In this document: in pieces, positions 38,801 to 51,167 of the stretch
Numbering within the stretch: the stretch's first letter is position 1
Layout of the letters: each line of letters opens with the position of its first letter
The notes under the pieces: generated by a model
Seen by the model: only the letters and a program-made list of their open reading frames with translations
Database searches by the model: none
What the model was told of the DNA's origin: nothing
Source: Dirofilaria immitis
Taxonomy: Eukaryota; Nematoda; Chromadorea; Rhabditida; Onchocercidae
Reading direction: 5' to 3'
Assembly (NCBI GenBank): GCA_024305405.1
Contig: JAKNDB010000109.1
Coordinates: 5,890,001 to 5,954,000 of the forward strand
Length of the DNA stretch: 64,000 nt
Program-made: the position numbers and the translations under genes

Positions 38801-40521
38801 TTGAGAAAAAGAAAGGTGAAACTATCATTGAACAAGGAGAAGAAGGCGATAATTTCTATGTGATTGATTCCGGTGAAGTTAGTTTCTAAATATCTTTTCT
38901 CTGCTCGATCCACCGTTGTGAAGAATTAATCGTCTTTACATAACGTGGCAGAAATTTTAAGATCTTCGATCATGGATTTTTTTATGGGTTTTTAGTTTCC
39001 ACTTTTTTTAGTCTTAATTTTAAATCTTTTCTCTATTCATTCTGAGATTGACTGAATACCGGAATAATTTAAAGACCTGAAAATTTCACGACAAAATCCC
39101 TCCTACAGTAGTTCTTTTCTTTCTTCAGTTGAAATTTTATCAATGCTTGTTATCTGCTGCTTTCTTCATTAATGCTTTATTTTTTTCAGGTAGATGTGTT
39201 TGTAAATGGTGAATATGCATTATCTATCAAGGAAGGTGGCAGTTTCGGTGAACTCGCTCTAATTTACGGAACTCCACGGGCCGCAACAGTAGTTGCAAAG
39301 TCTGATGTAGTGAAATGTTGGGCGATAGATCGTATTACTTATCGGCAGATTCTAATGGGATCCACAATGCGAAAAAGAAAGCTGTATGACGAATTTCTGT
39401 CAAAAGTTCAAATACTATGTAAGTTTTTTCTGCTTTGTTTTGTTTTGCTAACATATGAATGAGCTAGTAGCCTAGTATTATGGCTTAAATTATTCGATGT
39501 GTGTTTTACCTAGAATGCTCATTCAAGTCTGGCCTAGAATGCTCATTCAAGCTTAAAACTTCCAGAGATGTGCGGGACTTTCAATTTGAATTGTGTTATA
39601 ATGTCTTCAACTTTTTAGTATATTTATGTTAGTACTTCGTTGCTTTGTTACTCTATAAATTACATTTTAGAGCTTTGCACTTAACTCGATTAATTTTTAG
39701 CTGATCTTGACAAGTGGGAACGAGCTAATGTTGCTGATGCTTTAGAAAGATGCGATTTTGAACCAGGAACGCGTGTTGTTGAGCAGGTTTGCCTTTGCAG
39801 ATATCATTTTCCTTTTTTTTCTTTCTTAAAATCACAAATACTACTACTTTTTTTTATTTAGAATATTTTGATGAACTATTGGTACAAATAAATGCACCTT
39901 TAATAATCGTCATTTGCTTTAACTTTGAGTTGCTTGTTCGAAAAGCATCTCTTACTGTTTAATAAGGGATTTTGGTGATAGTCTTCTTTCACTATGTTTT
40001 TTCTCATATTCCACAAACTAACGAACTTTTGTTTTTTTCTTTGAATTCAGGGGCATCCTGGTGATGAATTCTTCATCATTGTAGAAGGGCAAGCAGATGT
40101 ACTGCAGAAGCGAAGTGACGACGCACCTTTTGAAGTCGTCGGACATTTATCTTCTTCAGATTATTTTGGCAAGCTTTAAAATTCCATTTTGAAATTTATG
40201 CGTTCTTCATGTGACTGACAATTCCTCATGAAAATATTCAAGGAGCAGAGAAAAGGGTATATTTGAAATGCTACTACCCCTGTTGTTGTTGTAGTTTTAT
40301 TCGAGATTCAAACGCAGTTTTGTTTAAATTCCAAGCTTTACGTTTCAGGTGAGATAGCGCTCCTTTTAGATCGACCTCGAGCTGCAACTGTAATCGCGAA
40401 AACACCTCTGAAATGTGTAAAATTAGATCGAGCACGGTTCGAACGTGTAATGGGACCGGTGCGTGAAATCCTGAAAAGGGATGTGTCAAATTATAATTCA
40501 TATGTCAAGCTGATGACATGA
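35839..40521 (+). CDS. kin-2: cAMP-dependent protein kinase regulatory subunit (type I)
   Basis: Binds and inhibits the PKA catalytic subunit and releases it on cAMP binding. Exons: 35839-36017 (docking/dimerisation domain, [17 protein letters not shown]), 37882-37982 (acidic linker and pseudosubstrate RRRLAVSAE), 38092-38208, 38761-38877, 39190-39418 (first cAMP site, [14 protein letters not shown]), 39701-39786, 40051-40168 and 40349-40521 (second cAMP site, [14 protein letters not shown]; stop TGA). RRRLAVS has Ala at the phospho-acceptor position, so it is a type I-like pseudosubstrate. ATG 35839 lies 13 nt after a TTTAG acceptor, fitting SL trans-splicing. Three one-base frame breaks (about 35848-35852, 37949-37953, 38172-38174) interrupt conserved motifs. 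Two introns start with GC. Motif order and spacing are intact, so the gene is probably functional and the breaks artefactual. Confidence 0.94.
36018..36018 (+). promoter_or_regulatory. kin-2: Probable GC donor of kin-2 intron 1
   Basis: Exon 1 ends ...CGATCTCAG and the intron starts GCATGT. No GT at this place gives the phase-0 join that the next exon (GTG TCA AGT, 37882) requires, so a GC-AG intron is the best reading. Confidence 0.55.
37584..37727 (+). CDS. kin-2: Candidate alternative first exon of kin-2 (myristoylation-like N-terminus)
   Basis: ATG 37584 starts an open exon of 47-48 codons beginning [12 protein letters not shown], followed by a Ser/Thr/Ala-rich part. It ends at a GT donor (after 37724 or 37727) in phase 0, exactly the phase of the next kin-2 exon at 37882. 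A good acceptor (CATCTTCCAG, ending 37569) lies 14 nt before the ATG, fitting SL trans-splicing of a separate start. Gly2 with Ser6 fits the N-myristoylation consensus, and KRRR could aid membrane contact (inference). If used, it would give an R subunit without the docking domain. It may instead be a spacer exon or not be expressed. Confidence 0.4.
39509..39551. repeat. Tandem 24-bp repeat in a kin-2 intron
   Basis: CCTAGAATGCTCATTCAAG occurs twice with a period of 24 bp, in the intron after exon 39190-39418. Probably a recent local duplication. Confidence 0.85.
40169..40170 (+). promoter_or_regulatory. kin-2: GC donor of the last kin-2 intron
   Basis: The codon for Gly in the conserved YFGEIA motif is split as G at 40168 and GT at 40349-40350. 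The intron begins GCAAGC and ends TTTCAG. No GT donor is available near by, so this is a clear GC-AG intron in the middle of a conserved motif. Confidence 0.85.
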
Positions 40522-41513
40522 ACATCCATTTAGCTGCAGATCATATAATTTCAACACATTTTGCTAGATTTCCATATTTTGAAGGCATCTAAAAATACTT
40601 GGTATGAATATATTTAAAAATTTCGCAAATTTTGATGAATCGGAAATATTTTCTGGTATTAAAACATGCTATACAAATTTTATGTTCTGCCACATATTCT
40701 CCTCTTAGTGTGTTTTTCAATTAGAGCTTGAATCGATTCAATTTCATATAATTTTAGCAGCTCTGAAGCTTTAATAATTAAGATCATCAAACACTCTATA
40801 AAAGTAGCAAACTAGTAAAGCTAACTTACCAGGTTCTGAGAATGTTCATTTTTCTAGCAACGTCAGTCGTTAGGTACTTTTTGTATGACATTTTTTTTCC
40901 TAGTACTGTACACTTGATAACGGCTTACGATTTGAAAAGATATTTCATCTTTATTTTATAATCGTAACCATATATCCATAATTACGTATTCAAAAATCTT
41001 TAAAATCCCCGAATGAAGCAATTGTTTCGGAATGTCGATATTCTTGTTCTCTCCTCGTCCGCAAAATATTCGGTCAAGTTTACAAAATCAACAAGTACAT
41101 TGATTACAATGTTTTAATATGGTGTTATGAATGATTGTCATTTTCATTTTTTTTTTTGTTGTATAGCTTTCCTGCTATCTTCAGTTTCTTTCTGCAATGT
41201 TGCTGTACCATCATTTCTCCTCTTAATGCTTTCTTCTTTTCAATGGTTATAATTATTTGAAGAGCGTCAAATCTTTTTTTTAAAGTAACGCTCATATCCG
41301 TAAAGCATATGTATTATCATTTTCTCCATTACTTCGTAATCGTCCGAGTTTAAATTCAACTGCTTTGGCTTGGTTATTTTCAAACATCTCTTTTTAACAG
41401 AAGTATATAAATACAATATAACAATGTCTACGATGCACGATGTATTTATAGCACATAAAGTGATCAACAAGCACGTTGATTGATTGGTCGTGAATGACAG
41501 GTCATTTTTTTCT
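40522..41513. other. Convergent intergenic region between kin-2 and the ANKFN1-like gene
   Basis: This is the shared 3' side of two genes that converge: kin-2 ends at 40521 (plus) and the ANKFN1-like gene ends at 41514 (minus). The sequence is AT-rich, and I see no further gene. Confidence 0.6.
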
Positions 41514-44500
41514 TCAGACAGCTGCTTCATTACCTCTTTTCAAAGCTGCCAAGACGCTATCATGACGTCTCACAAACAAGCGACCCTCGTTCCAGGGATT
41601 CTGCAATTTCATAAGTGGGAAGTCTTTTCGTAGCCTACGTTCTCTGGAACCAACAATTACTGCTAAGCAAAAATCTTCTGGGTCTTTGGATTCGATTGCT
41701 TTTCCAGATTCTGTAGCTGCTTTCGCTAATTGTCTAATAACCAAGGCAACAATGTCGCCAGAAGTAGTTGTTGGTGCTATCTGGAAACGGACTGAAGTGG
41801 TACATGTAAGACCGCACTGGTAAGCAGCATAAACTTCAATCACTCTTGTAGTTATTATCTTTTTGGTTGGCAACAGTTGTTGAGCCAGGGTTCAGTCATC
41901 GGGTCATTTAATGAAATGATGCTTTGTGGGTGTATATCACAGAGATTTAGGTATAATGTACTTTCTGAATCTGTCGAATCCTGCAATTTACAAAACGATT
42001 CAATGTCAATCACCAAAACGCATAAACCTGTATTTTGCTGTCAACAGCCATGTCAATCACAGCCAACTCAATGAGGACAAAAGGAAGAATTTCTGCGGAA
42101 AGACATTACTTACGCTTCTCGTTCTTTCTTTATTATGACAATCTCTGTCATACATTCCATAGCTGACCGCAAAAAGATTTCCTATTGACACTATGTCTTC
42201 GGTTTGTTTATTCCGTGCAGTAGAAGCCACATCACTAACCCATTTCATTGATTTCCAGACTTTTTCCAATCTAAACAATAATCGAAACATTCTAGGAGTA
42301 CTCTCATCAAAAGCAGCCAGGTTTCCACAAAGAATAACTTCTGTCTATTTTTTCCCTTTCCAAAAATGAAGTATAGAAAATATACCTGTGTTGGAATTCA
42401 TTAAGTTTTGAAAATACATCGGCGTAAAGACTAATGTCTTTTTCCAGTAGGCTCTTCCTCTGTTTATACTGTATGCACTGAAAGTGAATTTTAGTACACC
42501 ATTGTGAAGAAAGTGAATAAACGTTTATGAAGAGTAGTGCTCAAAACCTAAAACTAAAACGTTTTGCACTTACCGTTGAGAAATGTTCAATAAAAAGCGA
42601 GAGACGACAATAGGTGCTAATGAAGTCCGAATTGTACGTGCACAAATGAACTGTAATTTTCAATGTTTTTCTTCAAATGTATTTAAAAAGATTTTATGAA
42701 CAGAGCGGATTTTTTCAGACAAATTATGATTTAAGAGCTTGAGCTGCTTTTTTAAAATTACAGGAAGTTTTTGCTTAATCTTAATTTTTAACAGTTAATA
42801 AGACATTAAGAAATATACGACCAGTAAAATCAAAATAAAGCTCATTCAATCGAATTCGCGAATTTGATATAAAGCTTGTTTGCAAAATAGTTTTTTCGTT
42901 TTACTATCAAAAACAGACGAGACGAATTCAATTCACTGATTGAAAAATCACAAAATATGATCCACTTACTTGCTTCAAAAACCTGAAGTGGAAGTGTGAA
43001 GCAACCTTTTTCTATGGCCGACAATTTTAATGGAGAATAACTTGGCATAGTACAGACGTCTTCGATTTTCGGTAATAGCTAGAAATTCATTCGGAAGACA
43101 GTATTTGATCTTTTACTAATTATCATAGTTTTTCTCGGACTGAGATTCCTCTTGGAAGAGTTATGAAAGAGTTAAATATGGCCGTAATAAAAGGATAAAG
43201 TATATTATTTAACAGCTATTCCTTTTTTCTAGAACAGGAAGATTACGAAGGATTTTGGAGATTACGAAAGCAAATATGAAATCTAGGCCGATAGACCAGA
43301 GTAAACTTAATTCGTTATAACCTTATAAGACTCTTGGATAGAAATATTATTGACGGTATTGCAAATACAAAAATTTGGTAAAGTGCTGTAGGAATGGATT
43401 AAATTTATTCTACTAATTCAAAATTTGAAATAACTTACAATTATGAAGGAAACACCGAATTGTAACTGAAAACTTGCAAACAATAGATACGCTGATCTGG
43501 TATCAAATCAATGTCAATTTCGAGATCATTAAGTAAGCGAGATGCTGCGTTAACAAGAGCAGCGTGAAAAATAAGCTGCACCGGTGTTAGCGGGTTTGAA
43601 GCGTTAGTATTTACGGATCGTAGTGAATCCCATTCTTCTTTTGTTATGTGAGGATTCTCTCTGCAATATTGCTTTGAAAATATTTAAACTGAATGATAAT
43701 CATTGTTGTTTTTTGAAATATTTGTTAGATTGTATCCATTAGAAAAATAAATCAGCTATCTTAATAGCTAGTCTGAAATCCTTCTACAATGAAGTTGAAC
43801 ACCTTAAATTATATTACTGAACATCTTAAATTATATTAATCGGCTTTAAATGGAACTGGACGCTGCTGATGGAAACTTCGCGGATTAAGGTAAAAGTTGA
43901 ATGGTAGGTGAAAGTGTATGGGAAAGCGAAGGAAAGCAAACTTGTACCGATTTTTTTTAAAAAGGTCGGATTTAAGTCAAGATGGTTCACTACCACTCAA
44001 GTTCCAGCAAAATCCTTGTGTTGCCATCTCCGATGCCCGATAAATCAGTTGAAAATTGTTTCCAGTATAACATCCAAACTCAACTTTCCGTTTGACTCTT
44101 TTTTTTTCTTGACCTATCTATTAGGCTCAAATCTTACAGCGGCGACACTATAGGAAATTTTTTTGAAAATCCTTAACCATCTGAAATTCGGCAAGTAATA
44201 GCTTATCTTCTTTTTCTTTCGTCCAGTTCAAGCTCTAACTCTCCAATTGTTTAAATAAATCAACAAACATTAAACTTTAGAGAATCAAAAATCAAGATTT
44301 CAGTTTAATGCTGCCAAAAAAAGAAAAAACAGCTAAAACAGTAGAGGGAGAATGTAGAAAGAAAAAGAAGAAAAAAAGACAAAAATTTACCTTATTAAAG
44401 CATATGGAAGAATAGAAGGTGTATCCTGAGGCACAACAACGCTTATGGAATTGATCGATGCATATAGTTTCATGTAACACATGTACAATCCTCTTTGTAG

Positions 44501-47500
44501 CCTCACATGAGAGGACTTGAAAAAGTTGATAATCTTAAAAATCTCTGTCCACAACAAATTCATCGGTTCACGAGCTTTTCGTTTATGAACTATTTTGCTC
44601 AGAGGCAACCATCTTGTTGTCAGATCCTATAAATCAATTTATAATTAATTATACTTCACATAAAATATGAGTATAATCGGGTGTAATCAGATGTTTAGCA
44701 CCGGTATACAAAATTTCGATTTGAGTGCCTCATTGAAAAGTAAACAGCGAAGAACGAAAGACATATGTCTTAAAACAGCAAATTAAACACTGTGACTGTC
44801 CAAAGCTGTCGTAATAAATTAGCGATTCATCCAATAACTCTGTCAATGAAGTGGTCGGAAGTAAAGACTTCCTTTAAAATGCGAATTCAGAAGTGGATCA
44901 CCTACGCAATCCTGCTAATTATCACTGTGTAAGATAGTGGATGGATTTTTATATTTCCTATTCATTTCCTGAGCAATAAATAAAAATAAATCTATTAAAT
45001 ACCAAACTGCAGTGTCGTAGATGACCAAAAGAATTTTGAAGGGGAGAAATGATTAGAAGAGCACAAAGGTACCTGAGCGATTTGTGATTCATTTACAAAA
45101 CGAACCGTAACAATGAAAGAAACAGAATTTATTTCTGTCTACAATCGGTTGATAATGAACTCTGGAAAAATTGAACGTTTACAATCTTTCATTCCGATTT
45201 TTGTCAGCAAGTTAGCTTGCAAAAACTTTATTTTTAATCCATAAGCAAAGACTAATAACCTTCAATATCATCCACTCCAAGGGCCATATGCATTTCTATT
45301 GCAGCATCGATGAATTTGTTGCGAAAAAGAGAACTCGATGAGCTTGAAATATTTGCTTCCTGTAAAGTCTGCATTTCATTCCAGGCTAGTGAAAGTTTTA
45401 TCGCCCAATACATTTCATCCTAAAAAAATAACCTCTTGAATTAGAAGATATTTGTAGTTTCAAACAAGTCCTTTTATAGGAATTTGAGACTTGGACAAAC
45501 AACATTTAGAAAATTAAGGTCATACTTACTTTTTCGATATGAAACTGCGTCCGATCAACAAGAATAACCGGAAGGTAATCGTCAATCAGTACATATTTTC
45601 ATTTCTGAGGAAATGATACTTACTAAATAAATACCTCTGTAAAGAGCTGAATATATGATACATAACTTGGAAATTCAGATTCATGAATTTCAGCTAAAAC
45701 TCATAAGCGAAGAGTTCCCTTTGCAAGGAAACTTCTCATCGAAGTTAAAGACAATATAATGCTCCATGTTATGATACCAGAAAAAGTTTAGCTACTGCGC
45801 TTCTGCAAATCTAGTATTTGCATATATTTGCATATCAGCAACTGTTTAATATGCAAAAATTCAATTTCAAAAACACCTTTGCACAACTTTGGGGAGCGGA
45901 AACTGCCAGTAAAGAGAGTTTTCATATTTCCTTTTTTCTTCTTGCTGATTATTTCGGTTTTGGAAACACTGCAAAATCACTTTTAATTTTGAGTTAAACA
46001 TAAAATTAGATTTCAAATATAATAATCCAAAAGTGAAATTCAAAAGATATAATATTCGAAAAAGTTAAATCTAAGCTCAAACTTAATCACGCTCACATGC
46101 TTGCCAAACTGGAGACGAACGATATTTCTCGACATCCAAAAAAGTTTTGAAATATCATCTAAGCGACATTGCTGCTTTAAGCTATTCGGTACATCTTCCC
46201 AACATGAAATTAAAATTTATAACAGCTTATTCGATTTAATAAAAACAGCTGAAAGCTCGGAATTCAACAAGGTTTTCAATGCAGTATTTTTTTAAAACAA
46301 ATCTTGGTAAATTAAAATTCTACAAACAACTTGAAATCAGTATCGATTGAGGTGCTGCGGGGATTGGATGACCGAAGCCTCCAATAGATGCAGCACTAAC
46401 GCGCACAGAATATCGTAATCCACGTTTCAATTCAGATATAACTGCATAGTTTCTCATAACGGTGTTCACAAGCAAACTTCCTTCGATACTGTTAAAATCG
46501 TCGCACAAACTCCATTCGACTAAATTTTTAAACTCCATAAAACCTCATACCTATTTTCATATTTAGTTCTCTAGTGACAAAATTACCAAACACAAACCTT
46601 TGTAGTTTACAATAGGATCTCTGTCATGTTGGCGAATATTTTTCCAACTCACTGTTAGCTGATTTGATGCTGAAACAACTGCTTCAACGTTGGTTAGTGG
46701 TCCAGGAACAATGCTAATCTTCAAAACCGCCTTCATTTTTTTCATTTGTAACAGACGTTTTTCTAGATACTCTATCTGCTTATCCTGCAAACCTCAGAAT
46801 TATTCGCTTTCTGTATAACCAAAAATAAGCTGTTTTATGGAGATGTTAGCCAAATAACTGCATTTTCTAGGTACTTTTTTATTTCGAAAAAGAGATTGAG
46901 TCGAGAGTTCTAGCAAATTTGATTCAGCAAATACAATTTGCTCACTTCATTTTGGATGTTGATGGTCTTCAAAAATTGAACTTTTTTGTTAATACGTTCA
47001 ATGTTTTCTTGAATTTCTTGCAGGCGGCATTCTAGCGGACATGCTTAAACATAATCCCAATGGAAGAAAAATTCTGAACTAAATTATTTGATATAATTTC
47101 TTTCACTCTGCAGAATCAATTTGAATGGAAAATAACTGAAATCGAATCTAATGTTTTATATGATTCTATGTTTAAAAAGTATGGATATTTAAAACGCTCA
47201 AAAAGAAAAAAACTGCAATACAAGCACAAGATCGTGCAAACAATACCTACATTCAACATCAATAGTAGCTCCATTTCGCAATAATACTTCAGCACACCGT
47301 CGATGACCGAGCATCAGGGCAAACTCAAGCAGTGTCCACTTTTCCAGATAAGCCTCGCTGATTCGGGCATCAAATCGTATGTCTGTTTTGGATAGCATCA
47401 ATCTTAGCAAATCTTCATCATTTGTCTCAACCGCTAATAATGCTTCTGAAGTTTGTTGTATCTGAGTGTTACCAAAAAATGGATGAAAGAAAATTTATTT

Positions 47501-47635
47501 TAATTAAAATTTGATCAAAAGGAATGAGCAAAATTCGTACTGCTGGAATTCGGCACACTCATTTTCAATTTTCGTCACAAAATTATATAATAATTGTTCT
47601 TTGATTACTTGAATTTTCGCTTTCATATTATCGAA
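41514..47635 (-). CDS. ANKFN1/Wide-awake-like protein (ankyrin, FN3, Ras-association)
   Basis: Exons with support: 47541-47635 (candidate start ATG 47626), 47247-47461 (ankyrin repeat: LEFALMLGHRRCAEVLLRNG), about 46931-47042 (coiled coil), 46598-46784 and 46331-46519 (fibronectin III, split at NYK|VEWSLCDDF), 46097-46194, 45260-45419, 44391-44626, 43439-43660, about 42970-43095 (EDVCTMPSYSP, FTLPLQVFE), about 42574-42650, 42380-42490, 42110-42350, and about 41514-42023 (Ras-association domain: VEVYAAYQCGL-like, LAVIVGSRERRLRKDF, LQNPWNEGRLFVRR; stop TGA 41514-41516). Drosophila Wide awake is a neuronal protein controlling sleep and receptor placement (established for the fly); the role here is inference. 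Two frame breaks lie at about 43471 and 41886. Some joins (47541/47461, 47247/47042, 45260/44626) do not keep phase, so small exons are missing. A possible extra exon (SLLPTTSLTELLDES) lies at about 44790-44880. Confidence 0.75.
43796..43841. repeat. Tandem imperfect 22-bp repeat
   Basis: Two adjacent copies of GAACAYCTTAAATTATATTA lie in an intron of the ANKFN1-like gene. Confidence 0.75.
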
Positions 47636-50600
47636 CTGCAATTATCACTAAAAATATAGATTAAATGAAATCAGGAAATGAAAATAGTCATACATAGGGA
47701 ACTTAAAATTTCTGCAGAATTCTGTAACTTTTGAAGTGAATTATCAAAATGTGAAAATTTTTCTAATCGGCTCGATAATAACAGCAATATAGGAGATATT
47801 TGAATTGGAGAGAGAATTTTGAAAAATTACGATAAAACTTTTTTAAAGAGATTTTAAAGAGAAATATAATTGGGGAATTGCTGGCTGAAAATATGTAAAC
47901 AGGGAAGGGGTGTGAAAGTTTACAATGGAAGAGGGGGAAGGGAAGGATATCGATTTCAAGTGTCCCATCGGTCACACGAATTAAATCACCCAATTACGAG
48001 GAGATCATTTCATGAATCTTGGTCTCTTGCAAGGAAGATTGAGCGAACGATAGTAGGGAAAAAATAGTGGTGAGTTAATGACGACGAGGAAAGTATTATA
48101 CATATAATTTTACACAGAAACCGAGCATCTGAAAAGGAAGACTATTTTCATACTCTACAGATGGTCATTATACACATACTAATCTTTTTCATACATACTA
48201 GAAATGAAGGGAAAATTTTGAAAAATTGCGAAAAAAACTAAATTTGAACTTCATTTGATAGCTAAATGCTGATCAAATAGATTTTTTTTGAGCTTCAAAA
48301 TCCCGAATTCTGCTTCGTTGCCATCAACTACATTAACTTCTGCGAAATGTACTAAATGATTTTCGATACCTGGTCTGATTAAAAGAAACTTCCAAAATTT
48401 TGGAAGCTGAAAACCATCACGAAGTTAAATTAAAATTAACTTAGAATGCGATTTTCTATCTGGCAAAATAGGCCTTATCTAATAATTAATAAAATTCAGC
48501 AAATTTAACTTCAGTTATAATGAATGATGAAATCCAGGAGTTTAAGTTATCAAGTCACTATCAGTTAGTCTTGCATTAGTTATAGGTTTGTAAATACAAT
48601 GAATCTTCACTACGATTTACTGATTGAAGATTGCCTTAATGTTATCTGACGAGCTTCCTATTCTTGTAACGCGAACACGGAAATGATGTACACGATTCTG
48701 ATCTCTTCGACAAGCATATGGTTGACTAAAATATGATAAGATTTCCTGGAAAGTAATAAACAAAATGAGCGCCCACGTACATAAATAATAAATTAAGAGG
48801 TCTGTGCCGTTTAACCACTAATTTCAAGGTCAATGAACCAACTATTCAATTCACGGTCTTCAGCAGTTGACAATATACCGCTTGATGCTCACTTCATCAG
48901 CAAACATCGCATATATTGATGCCAAAAAATTTGATTTATTCTCCAAATGATCAGCAGGATAGTATCAAGAGTATTACGATCGGATCACACAAAATGAAAT
49001 AATTTCTTCAATTCATCCCAAAACTGATTTATCATCTTATTTGCTGTAAATGGAAATAATTGCAAGAATTGGAAATAATTGCAACTGCAAGAAAAAATTT
49101 GATTGCATTAGCTGATTATTTCATTCAATCGCCATTATAGTTCACTAATATAGACGGCCTGGCCTGACATGGTCGAATTATAAACGATGATAACCCGGTG
49201 ATATAAAAATTATTCTTGGAAGTCTGTAATTTGAATTTATTTCGAACCTCGGGGTTTAAAACCCTGAAATTAGAAAACTAAAATTATAATAATTACTTTT
49301 TTACGGGTACAAAACGCATAGTGAAAAAAGTATGGCGCGAACGACGCTTTCAGATTCTTTTTGAAGTATATTTAGATTTCGACAACATCATCTCGATTGA
49401 AATTTAAGGATATGGCAAACACATTTCTCTACTGGATATCAGTTAATGATAATTAGTAGTTTTTTCAAAGTTTAAAATTGTGCTTTAGGTAACCATTTAC
49501 TGATACTTTCATTTTATTCCTTCATTCTTCCTAGTACTTTCAGCGATGCCTTTAAGGACTAAATGAATTTTGCAGTAAACAGAACTATGAATACCATCAC
49601 TGTCAAGATTATTCATACTTTTGTAAGAATTTTATTTCGAGTATTAAGATTTTTTTCTTAATATTAAGACATTGTATCAATCTCACGCATTATTTTCCAT
49701 TGAGCTTTATTTTCATGTTTATTTTACCAGACACACTAAGCTCGTATACTTATCGCCACACTTTGAGGATGGGAAGCAAAAGAATGATGGAATTCATGGA
49801 AATAACAGCAATAAAAGGGAACCAAAAAATATAAAAGGGAATCTGCAAAGCTCATCAAAAAAAAAATAAAAAGTCACAGTAAAAGAACCAGACTGGCAGG
49901 AAGCACTAAAAAAGTTTTTTTTCTTTCTGCAGTACTTAAAACTAGGCACAATAGATGCAGGTAAAAGAAGTATTATCGCGGTAACTTTATTAGCCATACT
50001 AATTTTAGCATACTTCGCTTCATGTGAACATGAAAATAAGGGAAAGATTGATATTTAACCAGTTGAAATCCTATGACAATTGGTGGCAGTTTAACAGATC
50101 CTGAATCCTGAATAAGCAACTTACTGTAAGCTGTGAAATTATGCAGATTTCATATTTGAGTAGCTTTGACGGAAGGCAAGGAAAACAATAGCAATAACCA
50201 AAAAAAAGTTAATACAGAAACTTAATAATGTTTAAAAGTTATTGATAACAAAAGAATGACCAAAGAAAGACAAAATGTACAGACACAAAATATAAGAGTA
50301 TTGAAAATAGTGCAAGGGAAGAAATAGCAATTCAAAGCTATATCCGCTCATTATCTTGAACTCATCCTTATTCTTCATTTTTATACAAGCCACGTGGATT
50401 GATCGTCTATAATCACGTTACCGACGACCATCATACTACTTCCTTCTTCCTTTACCGTACCAGTCTTTTTTAACTTCTGGTAATTTAAACAGCAGGTGGA
50501 AGGATCCGTTCCATTTCTAATGATGGCATATCTTTCAAATTTTAGTGTCCCTATCCATCACTATCTCATTAAGTTAGCACATTCAAAGGGCAAATAAATA

Positions 50601-51167
50601 AGTCAAGCAACAAATAAGCACCAGCAAGCATTTGTTGAATTAAAGTAAGTTGATCAATAAGCTTTCATGTGTTTCCTTCTATTTTAAGTATTCTGAAATT
50701 AATCTGTTCAATTTCTCCTGTTTCACCTTATTTTTTTAATTATTAAGACTTATATGCTAAGATTTTTTCAAAAATGATGTCATAAACTTGCGTTCTTAGA
50801 ATCACATACAGAAGAAATACTATTCTGAAAAACTAATATCAAATCTCAAAAAGAATTTGAAAAAAACGATTTATAAAAAGATTACAAAATACGCACATGA
50901 AGTTTATCGAATGAATTTAAAATATGACTGACGTCTTTAATTTTGAATGAGTATGAGAAAATGACATAAAACAAGTAATGTGAAAAAATTTGAATAAAAA
51001 AGAATGAAGAATATGAAGGTGTTTTGAAAATAAAGTAAAGAATGTAACAAAACGATGTCAAGAAGAAAAAATAGATGAATTTTTCATTTAACAAGATATA
51101 AGGTAGAAGTATATGGATCCAAACAAGATAAATATCTTCTTGGAGGTCTTCAACTAAAAAGGACACA
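47636..51167. other. Region between the ANKFN1-like gene and spl-1; no gene seen
   Basis: This contains the 5' side of the ANKFN1-like gene, where upstream exons may be missed, and the 3' flank of spl-1. The open frames at 47763-47993, 47870-48067, 49672-49869 and 50882-51166 have no recognised motif and low-complexity content. One copy of a roughly 45-bp direct repeat begins at 50707. Confidence 0.5.
50707..50752. repeat. Dispersed direct repeat, copy 1
   Basis: TTCAATTTCTCCTGTTTCAC, followed by CTTATT, a T-run, TTAAT and TTAAGACTT, recurs almost unchanged at 51360-51407, about 650 bp away. This copy lies 3' of spl-1; the other is in the last spl-1 intron. Confidence 0.8.

Noticed and set aside
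46097..46194. Suspected frame break in an ANKFN1-like exon at the A6 run
   Set aside because: The unshifted frame is open and ends in phase 0 at a good donor (LQFGKH), so no indel is needed.
46101..46295. 64-codon plus-strand ORF
   Set aside because: It overlaps an exon of the minus-strand ANKFN1-like gene and has no motif; a shadow frame.
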